Of a DNA stretch of 64,000 nucleotides, positions 35,827 through 45,007 are shown in pieces. Under the pieces are notes generated by a model. That model was not told the DNA's origin, ran no database searches, and worked only from the letters and a program-made list of their open reading frames with translations. The translations under genes were made by a program, and so were the position numbers. Source of the DNA: Paenirhodobacter ferrireducens (GTDB taxonomy: Bacteria > Pseudomonadota > Alphaproteobacteria > Rhodobacterales > Rhodobacteraceae). The DNA lies in NCBI RefSeq assembly GCF_004022265.1, contig NZ_SAVB01000022.1:1-64000 (forward strand). Direction: 5' to 3'. Positions within the stretch are counted from its first letter, which is position 1. The number at the start of each line of letters is the position of its first letter.

Positions 35827-36641
35827 CAGCGCTTGTCCTCCAGATAGGGGAAGAGGCGGCGGTGCAGCAGGGCGAAGGCCATGTCGCAGGCCATGCCGAG
35901 CGCGCCGATCACGATGATGCCGGCAAGGATCTCGTCGGTCTTGAGAAACCGGCGGGCGCGCATCATCATCGCGCCGATGCCGGTGGTCGAGGCGACGATC
36001 TCGGCGATCACCAGATAGGTCCAGACCACGGCCAGCATCTGCCGCATCGCGACGAGGATATTGGGCAGCACGGCGGGCAGCATCACCTGGAACACCGTCA
36101 CCCGGCGATTGGCGCCAAGGGTCAGCGCGGTCTCGATCAGCTCCTTGCGGATCTCGCGGGTGTGGTCGGCGATCAGGGTGACGAGGAAGAAGATCACGCC
36201 GAGGAAGAGAAGGGCGAGCTTCGGCGTCTCGCCGGTGCCGAACCACATGAGCAGGATCGGGATGAAGGAGGGCGCGGGCAGATAGCGCCAGGCCGAGACG
36301 AAGGGGGCGAAGACGGCGTTGATCGCCGGGAAGGCGCCCATGGCGACGCCGAGCGGCACCGCGACGAGGCTGGCGAGTGCAAAGGCGATCAGCACCCGCC
36401 CGATCGAGATCAGCACATCGGCGCCGAAGCCCTGCTCGGCGAAGAGCCGCACGATGGTGGCAAAGACCTTGCCGGGCGGCGGCACCAGGATCGGGTTCAC
36501 CCAGCCAAGCCCCGAGGCGAGGATCCAGATCCCGAAGAAGGCGATCCAGACCCCGAGGGCCGAGATCAGCGCCTGTCGCCCCGAGACCGGGACGCGGACT
36601 TGCAGCAGCCGGGCTTTTCGCCCCTTGGAAGCGGTCGACAT
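35826..36641 (-). CDS. NitT/TauT-type ABC transporter permease
   Basis: The 271-residue protein has about six membrane helices and the EAA loop (ELIETALTLGANRRVTVFQVMLP). A basic N-terminal tail (TASKGRKARLLQVRV) precedes the first helix. ATG 36641 follows GGAGGA. An intercistronic hairpin at 36658-36679 separates it from the binding-protein gene. Confidence 0.92.
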   Translation of the reverse strand: MSTASKGRKARLLQVRVPVSGRQALISALGVWIAFFGIWILASGLGWVNPILVPPPGKVFATIVRLFAEQGFGADVLISIGRVLIAFALASLVAVPLGVAMGAFPAINAVFAPFVSAWRYLPAPSFIPILLMWFGTGETPKLALLFLGVIFFLVTLIADHTREIRKELIETALTLGANRRVTVFQVMLPAVLPNILVAMRQMLAVVWTYLVIAEIVASTTGIGAMMMRARRFLKTDEILAGIIVIGALGMACDMAFALLHRRLFPYLEDKR

Positions 36642-36657
36642 CGGGTCCTCCGTTGCT

Positions 36658-36679
36658 CCCCGCGGCGGGTGCCGCGGGG
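36658..36679 (-). promoter_or_regulatory. Intercistronic hairpin after binding-protein gene
   Basis: CCCCGCGGC and GCCGCGGGG form a 9-bp stem with a 4-base loop directly after the solute-binding protein stop and before the permease ribosome-binding site. Such hairpins stabilise the upstream mRNA so that binding protein exceeds membrane components. Confidence 0.5.
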
Positions 36680-36690
36680 CAATGCCGGGA

Positions 36691-37743
36691 TCAGTTCGCG
36701 GTGAAGGACTGGCGATAGCCCTGCGCCACAAGGTCGCCCATCAGCGAGCAGTCGATGCCCTTCGCGGGATCGACCTTGGTCTTCATCAGGCCGAGCTTGA
36801 TCCACCACTCGTTCGTCAGCGCGACCGAGCCCGGCATCGAGCCGTTCGGCAGGCCGAAGGGCGGCGCGCCATCCAGCACGCCGCAGGTGCGCGCGCTTTC
36901 GTCGAAGTCGAAGACATAGATGCCGCCGTCGAGGCTCTTGCCATTGGTGCCGATCACCGCGTTGATGTCATCGACCGGCCATTGCAGGGTCTCGGCCATC
37001 AGCGCGTTCACCTCCTCGACATGGTCATGCCAGTAACCGCGGGCGTCCCATTCGGCCTTGAGGACGGCAAGCGCGGCATCGCGCTTCTTCGCGATGAAGT
37101 CCTTGTTCATGTAGAGCGAGTCCATGAAGATGCCGGTCTTCAGCATCTCGGGGTCGGTGGTGTTCACCACCGATTTCGCGCCCGGCGCGGCCTCGAGCAC
37201 CTTCGAGATCCACGGCTCGTACATGTAGGCCGCGGCCAGATCGCCCGAGAGCATCGGCCCCACCGCCTCGTCGGCATTGAGGTTCACCCAGGTCACGTCG
37301 CCGGGCGCGATGCCCTGCCGGTCGAGCCAGAGCCCCATCAGCAGCTGCCCGATATAGGCCTGCGGCGCGGCAACCTTCTTGCCCTTCAGCGCGGCGGGGT
37401 CCATGCCGGCGGCGAGGATCACGTGATCGACCCCGTAGGAGGGGTTCAGATAGGCGACGTTGACCTCGTTCAGCCCGGCCTCGACCGAGACCGGCACGTA
37501 ATCGGCGGTGCAGTCATAGACGTCGATCTGCCCCGCGGCGAGCGCCGCATGACCGCCGAGCGGGTCCTCGAAATTGGTGATGTTGAGGTCGTAATCGGGC
37601 AGCAGGTTCTTCTGCTTGGCCACGTCGAGCATGGCATAGCCGGGCCATGACACGCACATGCCGACGTTGATGGTCTCCTTGGCCGAGGCGGTTCCGGCAC
37701 TCAAGGCGGCAATGGCAGCAAAGGCGATGGTCAGCGTCTTCAT
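36691..37743 (-). CDS. NitT/TauT-type substrate-binding protein
   Basis: The 350-residue periplasmic protein has a Sec signal (MKTLTIAFAAIAALSAGTASA) and the TauA/SsuA-like fold (VGMCVSWPGYAMLDVAKQKN, HAALAAGQIDVYDCTADYVP). Three cysteines and many aromatic residues are present. It is the first gene of the operon and is preceded by a good promoter. Ligand unknown; enzymes encoded downstream suggest a guanidino or cyclic amide compound. Confidence 0.9.
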   Translation of the reverse strand: MKTLTIAFAAIAALSAGTASAKETINVGMCVSWPGYAMLDVAKQKNLLPDYDLNITNFEDPLGGHAALAAGQIDVYDCTADYVPVSVEAGLNEVNVAYLNPSYGVDHVILAAGMDPAALKGKKVAAPQAYIGQLLMGLWLDRQGIAPGDVTWVNLNADEAVGPMLSGDLAAAYMYEPWISKVLEAAPGAKSVVNTTDPEMLKTGIFMDSLYMNKDFIAKKRDAALAVLKAEWDARGYWHDHVEEVNALMAETLQWPVDDINAVIGTNGKSLDGGIYVFDFDESARTCGVLDGAPPFGLPNGSMPGSVALTNEWWIKLGLMKTKVDPAKGIDCSLMGDLVAQGYRQSFTAN

Positions 37744-37824
37744 GATGGGGCTCCCTGACGGTCGTCGTTTTTCTTGGTGATGTCGCGAGTGGTGGTCGTG
37801 TGAGTGGTGGTGGTCTTGAGAAAA

Positions 37825-37852
37825 TTCATACGGAGCAAAATTCTTTAGTCAA
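37825..37852 (-). promoter_or_regulatory. Sigma-70-like promoter of the ABC/hydrolase operon
   Basis: On the minus strand TTGACT, a 16-base spacer and TATGAA make a good promoter about 80 bases before the binding-protein start. The region is unusually AT-rich for this genome. It faces the divergent TetR gene and is the obvious target for repression. Confidence 0.6.
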
Positions 37853-37871
37853 TAAAAAATTTGAGACAGTA

Positions 37872-37888
37872 AATTGTTGATTGCAATT
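37872..37888. promoter_or_regulatory. Inverted repeat, candidate TetR operator
   Basis: AATTG and CAATT flank a 7-base centre between the divergent promoters, 28 bases before the TetR start. Size suits a TetR dimer half-site pair, but the arms are short. Confidence 0.35.
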
Positions 37889-37915
37889 CCCGCCCCGAGA
37901 CGAAATGATGCCGCC

Positions 37916-38551
37916 ATGACGGAACAACAGCCCACCAGCCTGCGCGAGCGGCAGAAGGAAGACCGCAAGGCGCGCATCATCGCCGCCGCCAAGAGCCTGT
38001 TTCTCGAGGCCGGTCTTGAAAAGATCACCATGGAGGCAATCGCCGAGATCGCCGGCGTCTCCAGTGTCACCGTGCACAATTACTATGGCACGAAATCGGG
38101 GGTTCTGCTGGCGCTCGTGGCGGAAAGCGACCGCGAGCTTCTCGCGACGCTCGAGCGCGGCCTGCGCGGCCGCACGGCGACCCTTGCGGAGCTGGTCCTC
38201 GGCTTTTTCGAGATCGTCTGCCGCCACACCCAGACCCATCTCGACAAGGCGATCTGGCGGCAGGTGATTGCGGCCTCGGTCTCCGGCACCGAGCCGCGCT
38301 TCGGCAAGCTCTATCACGAGCTCGACAACCGTCTGGCCTCGGTGCTGATCCGCGAAGTCGAGCGGATGGTCGGGGCGGGGCTGCTGCCGGAGACGGTCGA
38401 TCCGGCGCATCTGGGCTGGGCGCTGTTCAACCTGCAAAACGCCCGCTTCATCGAGTTCATCGCCGCCGATGGCAGCAGTTGCGAGGCCGGGCTCCAGCAT
38501 CTGCGCAACGACCTGAGCGCGCTGATGCCGGGCGGGTTTCCGGGGCGCTGA
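37916..38551 (+). CDS. TetR-family regulator
   Basis: The 211-residue regulator has an N-terminal helix-turn-helix (RIIAAAKSLFLEAGLEKITM, EIAGVSSVTVHNYYGTKSG) and a C-terminal ligand-binding domain. It is transcribed away from the ABC/SDR/creatininase/arginase operon, the usual layout for a local repressor. ATG 37916 (MTEQQPTS) is chosen over an upstream in-frame codon that would fall in the operator region. Confidence 0.9.
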   Translation: MTEQQPTSLRERQKEDRKARIIAAAKSLFLEAGLEKITMEAIAEIAGVSSVTVHNYYGTKSGVLLALVAESDRELLATLERGLRGRTATLAELVLGFFEIVCRHTQTHLDKAIWRQVIAASVSGTEPRFGKLYHELDNRLASVLIREVERMVGAGLLPETVDPAHLGWALFNLQNARFIEFIAADGSSCEAGLQHLRNDLSALMPGGFPGR

Positions 38552-38554
38552 GGC

Positions 38555-39535
38555 TCAGCCTTCGGCAAAGACCTCGCCCGGGCGGAAGGCGCGGAAGCGC
38601 TCGGGCGCGATGCCGGCCGTGGCAAGGGCCGCTGCCAGAAGCTCGGCCGGTTCCTCGCGCGGCTCGTCGGTCAGCTGGAAGGTGCCCCAGTGAAAGCCAA
38701 GCGCCGCGCGCGCGCCGATGTCGCGAAAGACCTGCACCGCCTCGTCGGGGGCGATGTGCTGCGCGCCCATGAACCAGCGCGGCGCATAGGCGCCGATCGG
38801 GATCAGCGCGATGTCGGGGGCGCCGTGGCGGGCGCGGATGGCGCGGAAGATCGCGCCGTCGCCATAGCCCGTGTCGCCCGCGAACCACAGCCGCGCCGCG
38901 GGGCTGTCGATCCAGAAGCCGCACCACAGGGCCCGCCGCCGGTCGCCCAGCCCGCGTGCCGACCAGTGGTTCGCGGGCGTCAGCGTCACGGCAACGCCGG
39001 GGGCGAGGGGCACCTCCTCGTGCCAGTCGGCGGTGACGATCCGCGCCCCGCTCACCGCGCGCCGCACCGTCGCATCGGTGCCGAGCGGCATCACCATCAG
39101 CGGCCGGTGCCGCGCCTGCAACCGGCGCAGCGTCGCGATGTCGAGGTGGTCATAGTGGTTGTGGCTGAGCAGCACCGCGTCGATCGGCGGCAGGTCGTCG
39201 AAGGCGATCCCCGGCGTGGTGACGCGGCGTGGCCCGATCAGGCGCGAGGGGCTCGCGCGCTCGGACCAGACCGGATCGGTGAGCAGGTTCACCCCGGAAA
39301 GCTGGATCAGCATCGTCGCATGGCCGACCATGGTGACCCGTGCGGGGCCCGAGCGGGCGGGCGGCACGGCGGGCGTCACCGCCACCCGCTTCGGCCAGGG
39401 CGCGCGGTTGCCCTCGCGCTGCCAGCGCAGGATCTCGCGCAGGCTGCGGTCGGGCGAGGGCTGGCCCGGCGCGAAGAAGCGTGTGCCGTCGAAATGGTCG
39501 CTGACGGGGCCGGCATAGGGGCGGGAACGGAGCAT
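38555..39535 (-). CDS. Metallo-beta-lactamase-fold hydrolase (UlaG/NAPE-PLD-like)
   Basis: The 326-residue enzyme shows the metal motif SHNHYDHLD, a GHAT strand (VGHATMLIQ), GDTGYGD and a distal HWGTF. The N-terminal FDGTRFFAPGQPSPDRSLREI block is typical of the NAPE-hydrolysing phospholipase D/UlaG group found in many bacteria. Substrate is likely a phosphodiester or lactone but not predictable. ATG 39535 follows GAAGGA. It is convergent with the TetR gene, 3 bases apart. Confidence 0.88.
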   Translation of the reverse strand: MLRSRPYAGPVSDHFDGTRFFAPGQPSPDRSLREILRWQREGNRAPWPKRVAVTPAVPPARSGPARVTMVGHATMLIQLSGVNLLTDPVWSERASPSRLIGPRRVTTPGIAFDDLPPIDAVLLSHNHYDHLDIATLRRLQARHRPLMVMPLGTDATVRRAVSGARIVTADWHEEVPLAPGVAVTLTPANHWSARGLGDRRRALWCGFWIDSPAARLWFAGDTGYGDGAIFRAIRARHGAPDIALIPIGAYAPRWFMGAQHIAPDEAVQVFRDIGARAALGFHWGTFQLTDEPREEPAELLAAALATAGIAPERFRAFRPGEVFAEG

Positions 39536-39615
39536 GGGGCGTCCTTCGGGCAGGGGCCCCTTGCAGATGGGCCGGCGGGCGGTGTTGTCCAGTCCCACGG
39601 CCCGCGGCGGGCCCG

Positions 39616-40518
39616 TCAGCCCTCGGCCCGTGCCTTGCGCCCGGCGGCGCTGCCGGCATGCGTCAGATGCGACAGGAAATCCCGCACCGGCGCGCTCAGC
39701 GGCTCGTTGCGGCGATGGAAGGCAAGGATCGTCACCGGCGGCATGTCGACGATGCGCCGCGCGGTCAGCCCCTGCATCGCATACTCATGCGCCGTCATCG
39801 CATCGACGATGCCGACGCCGCCGCAGGCACGCACCATGTCACAGACATTGGCGCAATAGGGCACGATGCAAGCCGGGTCATAGCTCAGCCCCTGCGCCTC
39901 GAAGGCGGCTCGGATCGTCGCGCCCATCGGCGACCAGTCGGCGTTGTAGCACACCAGCGGATATTTCTGCATCGCGGCGCAGAAGAGCTCGGATCGCGGG
40001 GCAAGCGGGTGGTCGTCGCGCAGCACCGCGACGAGGGTGCTGGTGCCGATCTCGTGCGACTGGAATTCGGCCTTGGGCGGAAAGGCCATCTGCAAGCCGA
40101 TGTCGGCCACCCCCTCGCGCAGGTCCTCTTCGGGCGAGTTCACTCTCAGGATCAGCCGCTTGCGCCAGTTCTGATAGCCCGCGCGAATCAGGATCGGGCC
40201 GAGGAAGCCCTCGACCAGGGCCGGCGTCGCCGAGATCGCCACCGGCCGTGCCGCGGCGTTGCGCAGTGCCGGCAACCGGGCACGGACCTGCGCATAGGTG
40301 CTGAAAATTGGGGCGGAAAGGGCAAAGAGCTCGTTCGCCTCGCGCGTCGCCTCGAGCCGGTTGCCGGTGCGGTGGAACAGCGAAACCCCGAGGTTCGCCT
40401 CAAGCCGTTTCAGTTGCGCACTGACGCTCGGCTGCGAAATGCCAAGGAGTTTCGCCGTTTCTGTTGTCGTCCCGACCCGCATCAGGGTGCCGAACAGTTC
40501 CATCTCGCGCAGGTTCAT
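39616..40518 (-). CDS. LysR-family regulator of the divergent peptide ABC operon
   Basis: The 300-residue regulator has the LysR helix-turn-helix (FGTLMRVGTTTETAKLLGIS QPSVSAQLKRLE) and a periplasmic-binding-like effector domain. It diverges from a dipeptide-type ABC operon, which it presumably controls. ATG 40518 fits AGGA 8 bases upstream; an in-frame start 36 bases earlier is possible. A TATCAG/CTGATA palindrome directly precedes the start. Confidence 0.9.
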   Translation of the reverse strand: MNLREMELFGTLMRVGTTTETAKLLGISQPSVSAQLKRLEANLGVSLFHRTGNRLEATREANELFALSAPIFSTYAQVRARLPALRNAAARPVAISATPALVEGFLGPILIRAGYQNWRKRLILRVNSPEEDLREGVADIGLQMAFPPKAEFQSHEIGTSTLVAVLRDDHPLAPRSELFCAAMQKYPLVCYNADWSPMGATIRAAFEAQGLSYDPACIVPYCANVCDMVRACGGVGIVDAMTAHEYAMQGLTARRIVDMPPVTILAFHRRNEPLSAPVRDFLSHLTHAGSAAGRKARAEG

Positions 40519-40535
40519 TATCAGCATCCTGATAG
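40519..40535. promoter_or_regulatory. Palindrome at LysR start, candidate T-N11-A box
   Basis: TATCAG and CTGATA flank a 4-base centre and satisfy the LysR T-N11-A rule. The site covers the LysR ribosome-binding region, so binding would autorepress and could activate the divergent operon 120 bases away. Confidence 0.5.
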
Positions 40536-40654
40536 TTGGGCCAATATTTATCATTATTCACCGATTTTCCGCTTGTCTAACGTTGCCTCAGAACAAGCGA
40601 CCGACCGAGTGCGGAACGGCGCATCGCACCAACAGGCGAGGAAGGACCAAGCCG

Positions 40655-42163
40655 ATGAAGACGAGACTGAATTTCCGGGCCCTGCTGCTGGCATCGACGC
40701 TGTCGCTGGCGGCGCTGTCGGCCGAGGCGGAGACGCTGCGCGTGGCAATGGGCTACGATCCGGTCAGCCTTGACCCGATCGCGACCAGCGACAACGGCTC
40801 GATCTGGACGCAGCTGCTGATCTACGACACCCTGGTGCGCCCCGACGCGACCGGCACCAAGCTGGAACCGGGACTGGCCGAAAGCTGGACCGTGTCCGAC
40901 GACGGGCTGACCATCCGCTTCAAGCTGCGTGACGCGAAATTCTCCGACGGCACGCCGGTGACCGCCGAGGACGTTCAGTTCTCGATCGCGCGCGCGGCCT
41001 CGGAGGAATCGGGCTGGGGCCGGTTCTATCGCCCGATCACGCGGTTCGAGATCCCGAACCCGCGGGAGATCGTGATGCATCTGACCGAGCCCTTCACCCC
41101 GGCCTTCAACAACCTCGCGCTGTTCGCCGCCGCGATCCTGCCGAAGGCCGCGCTCGAGGCGAAGGGCGCCGCCTTCTTCGATGCGCCGGTGGGCTCCGGC
41201 CCCTTCGTGCTGAAGAAATGGACGCGCGGCGCCTCTCTCGAGCTGGTGAAGAACCCCTATTACTGGCAGGCCGGCAAGCCCGCCGTCGATGAGGCGGTGC
41301 TCGAGGTGGTGACCGAGCCCTCGGCGCGGGTCATCAAGCTCGAGGCGGGCGAGGTCGATGTGGCGCTTGACCCGCCGCTGAACCAGCTTGCCGCACTGAA
41401 GGCGGAACCGGGGATCACCACGGGGTCCGTCACCCCCTACCGCGCCGATTTCGTGCAGCTCAACACCCGCTACGCGCCGCTTGGCAACGAGAAGGTGCGT
41501 CAGGCGCTGAACTATGCCATCGACAAGACCGCGCTGATCAAGGGTGTGCTCTATGGCGAGGGCACGCCCGCGGCTTCGGCGATGCCGGTGATGGCCTATG
41601 CCGATCCGGCGCTGACGCCCTATCCCTACGACCCGGCAAAGGCGAAGGCGCTTTTGGCAGAGGCGGGCTATCCCGAGGGCTTCGAGGCCGAGATGCTGGT
41701 CGATTCCGGCATCGCGACGCAGCGCAACACCGCGATCGCGCTGCAGGCGATGCTCGCCCAGGTTGGCGTCAAGGTGAAGATCCAGATGCTCGAGAGCGGC
41801 ACCCAGTGGGAGACGACGAAGGCGGGCGGCTATCAGATGTCGCTCAGCTACACGACCTCGGACACCATCGACCCGGATCAGATCATCGGCTTCGTCGCGG
41901 TCAATCCCGAGCGCGCCAACGCCTATCACACCGAGTGGAAGAACGAGCGCCTGAACGCGCTTTACACACAGGAGCGCAAGACCGTGAACGGGCCCGAGCG
42001 CGGCGCCATGTTCCGCGAGATGATCCAGATCCTGCATGACGGGGCGCCCTTCCTCTTCCTCTATCACCCGGCGACGGTCTGGGCCGAGAAGGACTACGTG
42101 AAGGGCTTCTCGGTGCTGCCGACCTCGAACTTCCGGCTCGAGGACGTGACGATCGCGAAATGA
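40655..42163 (+). CDS. Dipeptide/oligopeptide ABC substrate-binding protein
   Basis: The 502-residue periplasmic protein of the SBP_bac_5 (DppA/OppA) family has a Sec signal (MKTRLNFRALLLASTLSLAA) and the family signature VSDDGLTIRFKLRDAKFSDG with TPVTAEDV. ATG 40655 follows GAAGGA. It starts an operon with two permeases, two ATPases and a beta-lactamase-like hydrolase. Ligand probably a peptide or modified amino acid. Confidence 0.92.
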   Translation: MKTRLNFRALLLASTLSLAALSAEAETLRVAMGYDPVSLDPIATSDNGSIWTQLLIYDTLVRPDATGTKLEPGLAESWTVSDDGLTIRFKLRDAKFSDGTPVTAEDVQFSIARAASEESGWGRFYRPITRFEIPNPREIVMHLTEPFTPAFNNLALFAAAILPKAALEAKGAAFFDAPVGSGPFVLKKWTRGASLELVKNPYYWQAGKPAVDEAVLEVVTEPSARVIKLEAGEVDVALDPPLNQLAALKAEPGITTGSVTPYRADFVQLNTRYAPLGNEKVRQALNYAIDKTALIKGVLYGEGTPAASAMPVMAYADPALTPYPYDPAKAKALLAEAGYPEGFEAEMLVDSGIATQRNTAIALQAMLAQVGVKVKIQMLESGTQWETTKAGGYQMSLSYTTSDTIDPDQIIGFVAVNPERANAYHTEWKNERLNALYTQERKTVNGPERGAMFREMIQILHDGAPFLFLYHPATVWAEKDYVKGFSVLPTSNFRLEDVTIAK

Positions 42164-42170
42164 TCCCCTG

Positions 42171-42223
42171 CCGGCGCGGCCTGTGTCGCGCCGGTCCTGG
42201 CCCGCCTCCGACCGGGGGCGGGC
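42171..42223 (+). promoter_or_regulatory. Two intercistronic hairpins after binding-protein gene
   Basis: CCGGCGCG/CGCGCCGG (42171-42194) and GCCCGCC/GGCGGGC (42200-42223) form stems, the second followed by ATTTTCC. They probably act as a partial terminator and mRNA stabiliser that lowers permease expression relative to the binding protein. Confidence 0.5.
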
Positions 42224-42246
42224 ATTTTCCAGCCAGCGGACGGACG

Positions 42247-43182
42247 ATGTTCCAGGTCATTCTCAAACGGCTCGTGATGCTGATCCCGGTGTTGATCGGT
42301 ATCACGCTGCTCGGCTTCCTGTTGTTACAGGTGATGCCGGGCGATCCGGCCTCGCGCGCCATGGGCACCCGGGCGAGCCCCGAGGAGCTTGCCGCCATGC
42401 GCAAGCTCTGGGGCCTCGATCAGCCGCTCTGGCTGCAATACCTCTATTTCCTGCGCGACTGCCTGACCGGCAGCTTCGGCGTGTCGATCTTCCACAAGAT
42501 GCCGGTGATCGGGCTGGTGGCCGAGCGGCTGCCCTTCACCCTCGCGATCGTCGCCTATTCGACGCTGATCGCGCTGGCCGTGGCGCTGCCCTTCGCCATT
42601 CTCGCGGCGCTCAGACGCGGCACGGTGGTCGACGGCGCGATCCGGCACGTCTTCGTCGCGCTGATCGCGATGCCGCCGTTCTGGCTGTGCTATGTGCTGA
42701 TCCTGTGGCTGGCGCTCGGGCTTGGCTGGTTCCCGACCGGCGGCGTGGGGCAGGGGGTGGGGGAAAACCTCTCCCGGCTGTTCCTGCCCTCGCTCGTCGT
42801 CGGGCTGTCGACCGCGGCGCTGATCCAGCAAAGCCTGCGCGCCGCGCTGATCGACACGCTGAAGGCCGATTACGTCGATACCGCCCGCGCCAAGGGGCTG
42901 AGCGGGGCGCAGGTGTTCCTCCGCCACGTGCTGCCCAACAGCCTGATCTCGACGATCTCGATCATCGGGGTGCGGGTCAGCTGGATCATCGGCGGCACCG
43001 TGGTGGTCGAGAAGATCTTCTCGGTGCCCGGTCTCGGCAGCCTGCTGATCGACGCGATCGTGTCGCGCGACCTGCCGGTGATCCGCGGCCTCACCGTGTT
43101 CTTCGCGATCATGGTGGTGATCGTGAATCTCGTCACCGACATCTGTTACGCGCTGGCCGATCCGCGCGTGCGACTGGAGTAG
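42247..43182 (+). CDS. Dipeptide-type ABC permease (DppB-like)
   Basis: The 311-residue protein has six membrane helices and the DppB N-terminus (FQVILKRLVMLIPVLIGITL) with LLQVMPGDP. The EAA loop (DYVDTARAKGLSGAQVFLRH) docks to the ATPase. ATG 42247 begins the conserved N-terminus. Confidence 0.93.
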   Translation: MFQVILKRLVMLIPVLIGITLLGFLLLQVMPGDPASRAMGTRASPEELAAMRKLWGLDQPLWLQYLYFLRDCLTGSFGVSIFHKMPVIGLVAERLPFTLAIVAYSTLIALAVALPFAILAALRRGTVVDGAIRHVFVALIAMPPFWLCYVLILWLALGLGWFPTGGVGQGVGENLSRLFLPSLVVGLSTAALIQQSLRAALIDTLKADYVDTARAKGLSGAQVFLRHVLPNSLISTISIIGVRVSWIIGGTVVVEKIFSVPGLGSLLIDAIVSRDLPVIRGLTVFFAIMVVIVNLVTDICYALADPRVRLE

Positions 43183-43186
43183 CCCC

Positions 43187-44008
43187 TTGCGCATCCTGAT
43201 CCATCTTCTGCGCAGTCCGGCGGGCGCGGCCGGCCTCGCGATGCTGGCGCTGACGCTTGCGGCGACGGCGCTGACGCCCTGGTTCTCGCCCTGGGATCCC
43301 TATGCACTCGATTTCGGCGCGGCGATGCAGGCGCCGTCCGCAAGCCACTGGTTCGGCACCGACAATTTCGGCCGCGACATCTTCACCCGGGTCCTTGCCG
43401 GGGCGGTGTTCGACCTGCGCATCGCGGTCGTCTGCGTCTTCGTGCCGATGCTTGCCGGCACCATGGTCGGCCTCGTCGCGGGCTTCTTCGGCGGCTGGGT
43501 CGATGCCGCGCTGATGCGGCTGACCGATGTCGTCTGGGCCTTTCCGTTCTACGTGCTGGTGCTGGCGATCGTCGGCGTACTCGGGGCGAGCGAGGCGAAC
43601 CTCTACATCGCCTTCTTCCTGGTGAACTGGATCGGCTATGCCCGCATCGTGCGCGGCGAGACGATCCTCATCGCCCGGCTCGAATACATCGAGGCGACGC
43701 GCGTGCTGCGCTTCGGCAAGCTGCGGGTGCTCTTGCGCCATGTCCTGCCGAATGCGGTCACCCCGGCGCTGGTCTATGCGATGTCGGATGTGGTGCTGAC
43801 GGTGCAGGCGGTGGCGGCCCTGTCCTTCTTCGGCCTCGGGGTCCAGCCGCCGGCGCCGGAATGGGGCATCCTGATCGTCGAGAGCATCGACTACATGCGC
43901 GAGGCGCCCTGGATGACCGTGTTTCCGGGCTTCGCCATCGTCTGGATCGGCATCGCCTTCTCGTTGGTGGGCGAGGGGCTGTCGGTCGCGCTGAAGCCGA
44001 AGGGATAA
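43187..44008 (+). CDS. Dipeptide-type ABC permease (DppC-like)
   Basis: The 273-residue protein has the DppC signature [20 protein letters not shown] and EAA loop [23 protein letters not shown] at 43187, 4 bases after the previous stop, is the only sensible start and suggests translational coupling with weaker initiation. Confidence 0.92.
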   Translation: MRILIHLLRSPAGAAGLAMLALTLAATALTPWFSPWDPYALDFGAAMQAPSASHWFGTDNFGRDIFTRVLAGAVFDLRIAVVCVFVPMLAGTMVGLVAGFFGGWVDAALMRLTDVVWAFPFYVLVLAIVGVLGASEANLYIAFFLVNWIGYARIVRGETILIARLEYIEATRVLRFGKLRVLLRHVLPNAVTPALVYAMSDVVLTVQAVAALSFFGLGVQPPAPEWGILIVESIDYMREAPWMTVFPGFAIVWIGIAFSLVGEGLSVALKPKG

Positions 44009-44011
44009 GCC

Positions 44012-45007
44012 ATGAGCCTTCTCAGCATCCGCAACCTCAGGACCGAGTTCAGCGGCCCGGCGGGGATCGTGCGCGCGGTCGACGGGGTCAGCCTCGATGT
44101 CGCCCCGGGCGAGATCTTCGGCATCGTCGGCGAGTCGGGCTGCGGCAAGTCGGCCACCTGCCGGTCCATCCTGCGCCTGTTCGGCGGCGCGCCGGCGCGC
44201 GTCGCGGGCGGGCAGATCCTGCTCGACGGGGTGGGCGACCTTGCCGCCATGCCCGAGCGTGCGCTGGCACAGGTGCGCGGTCGCGAGGTCGCCTTCATCT
44301 TTCAGGATCCGCTCACCGCGCTGAACCCGACGATGCGGATCGGCCGGCAGATCGCCGAGGTGATCTTGCGCCACCGCAAGGTCAGCCGGGCCGAGGCGCG
44401 GCAGGCGGCGCTCGGGCTGCTGCGCGACGTGCATGTGACCTCACCCGAACGCCGCCTTGACGCCTATCCGCACGAACTCTCGGGCGGGCTGCGTCAGCGC
44501 GTGGTGATCGCGATGGCACTGGCGCTGCGGCCGCGGCTGATTATCGCTGACGAGCCGACGACCGCGCTCGATGTCACGGTGCAGGACCAGATCCTGCGGC
44601 TGCTGCGCGAGCGGTGCGACAGCACCGGCACCGCGATCATCCTGATCACCCACGATCTGGGCGTGGTGTCGCAGGTCTGCGACCGGATGGCGGTGATGTA
44701 TGCCGGCCGCATCGTCGAGACCGGCGCGGTGCGCGAGGTGCTTGACCACCCGTCCCATCCCTACACCCGCGCCCTGCTGGCGGCACTGCCCGGACAGGCA
44801 AGCCGCGGCCGGGACCTGGTGCCGATCGAGGGCAGCCCGCCCGGCCTGATCGCACCACCGCCCGGCTGTCGCTTCGCGCCGCGCTGCCGCCTCGCCCGCG
44901 AGGATTGTGGCAGCGGACCCGCGCCCGGGCTGCTGCCGCGGCCGGGCACCGCCCCGGGCCATCTCGATGCCTGCATCCTGTCGGAGGTGCCCGATGTCGC
45001 TTCTTGA
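44012..45007 (+). CDS. Dipeptide-type ABC ATPase (DppD-like)
   Basis: The 331-residue ATPase has Walker A (GESGCGKS), signature ([15 protein letters not shown]), Walker B ([12 protein letters not shown]) and the C-terminal oligopeptide ATPase region with [18 protein letters not shown] cysteines. It overlaps the next ATPase by 14 bases. Confidence 0.93.
   Translation: MSLLSIRNLRTEFSGPAGIVRAVDGVSLDVAPGEIFGIVGESGCGKSATCRSILRLFGGAPARVAGGQILLDGVGDLAAMPERALAQVRGREVAFIFQDPLTALNPTMRIGRQIAEVILRHRKVSRAEARQAALGLLRDVHVTSPERRLDAYPHELSGGLRQRVVIAMALALRPRLIIADEPTTALDVTVQDQILRLLRERCDSTGTAIILITHDLGVVSQVCDRMAVMYAGRIVETGAVREVLDHPSHPYTRALLAALPGQASRGRDLVPIEGSPPGLIAPPPGCRFAPRCRLAREDCGSGPAPGLLPRPGTAPGHLDACILSEVPDVAS

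Noticed and set aside
37744-37830. Guanidine riboswitch before the ABC/hydrolase operon
   Set aside because: The leader from the predicted promoter is only about 80 bases and shows no convincing aptamer-type stems; TetR control explains the layout.
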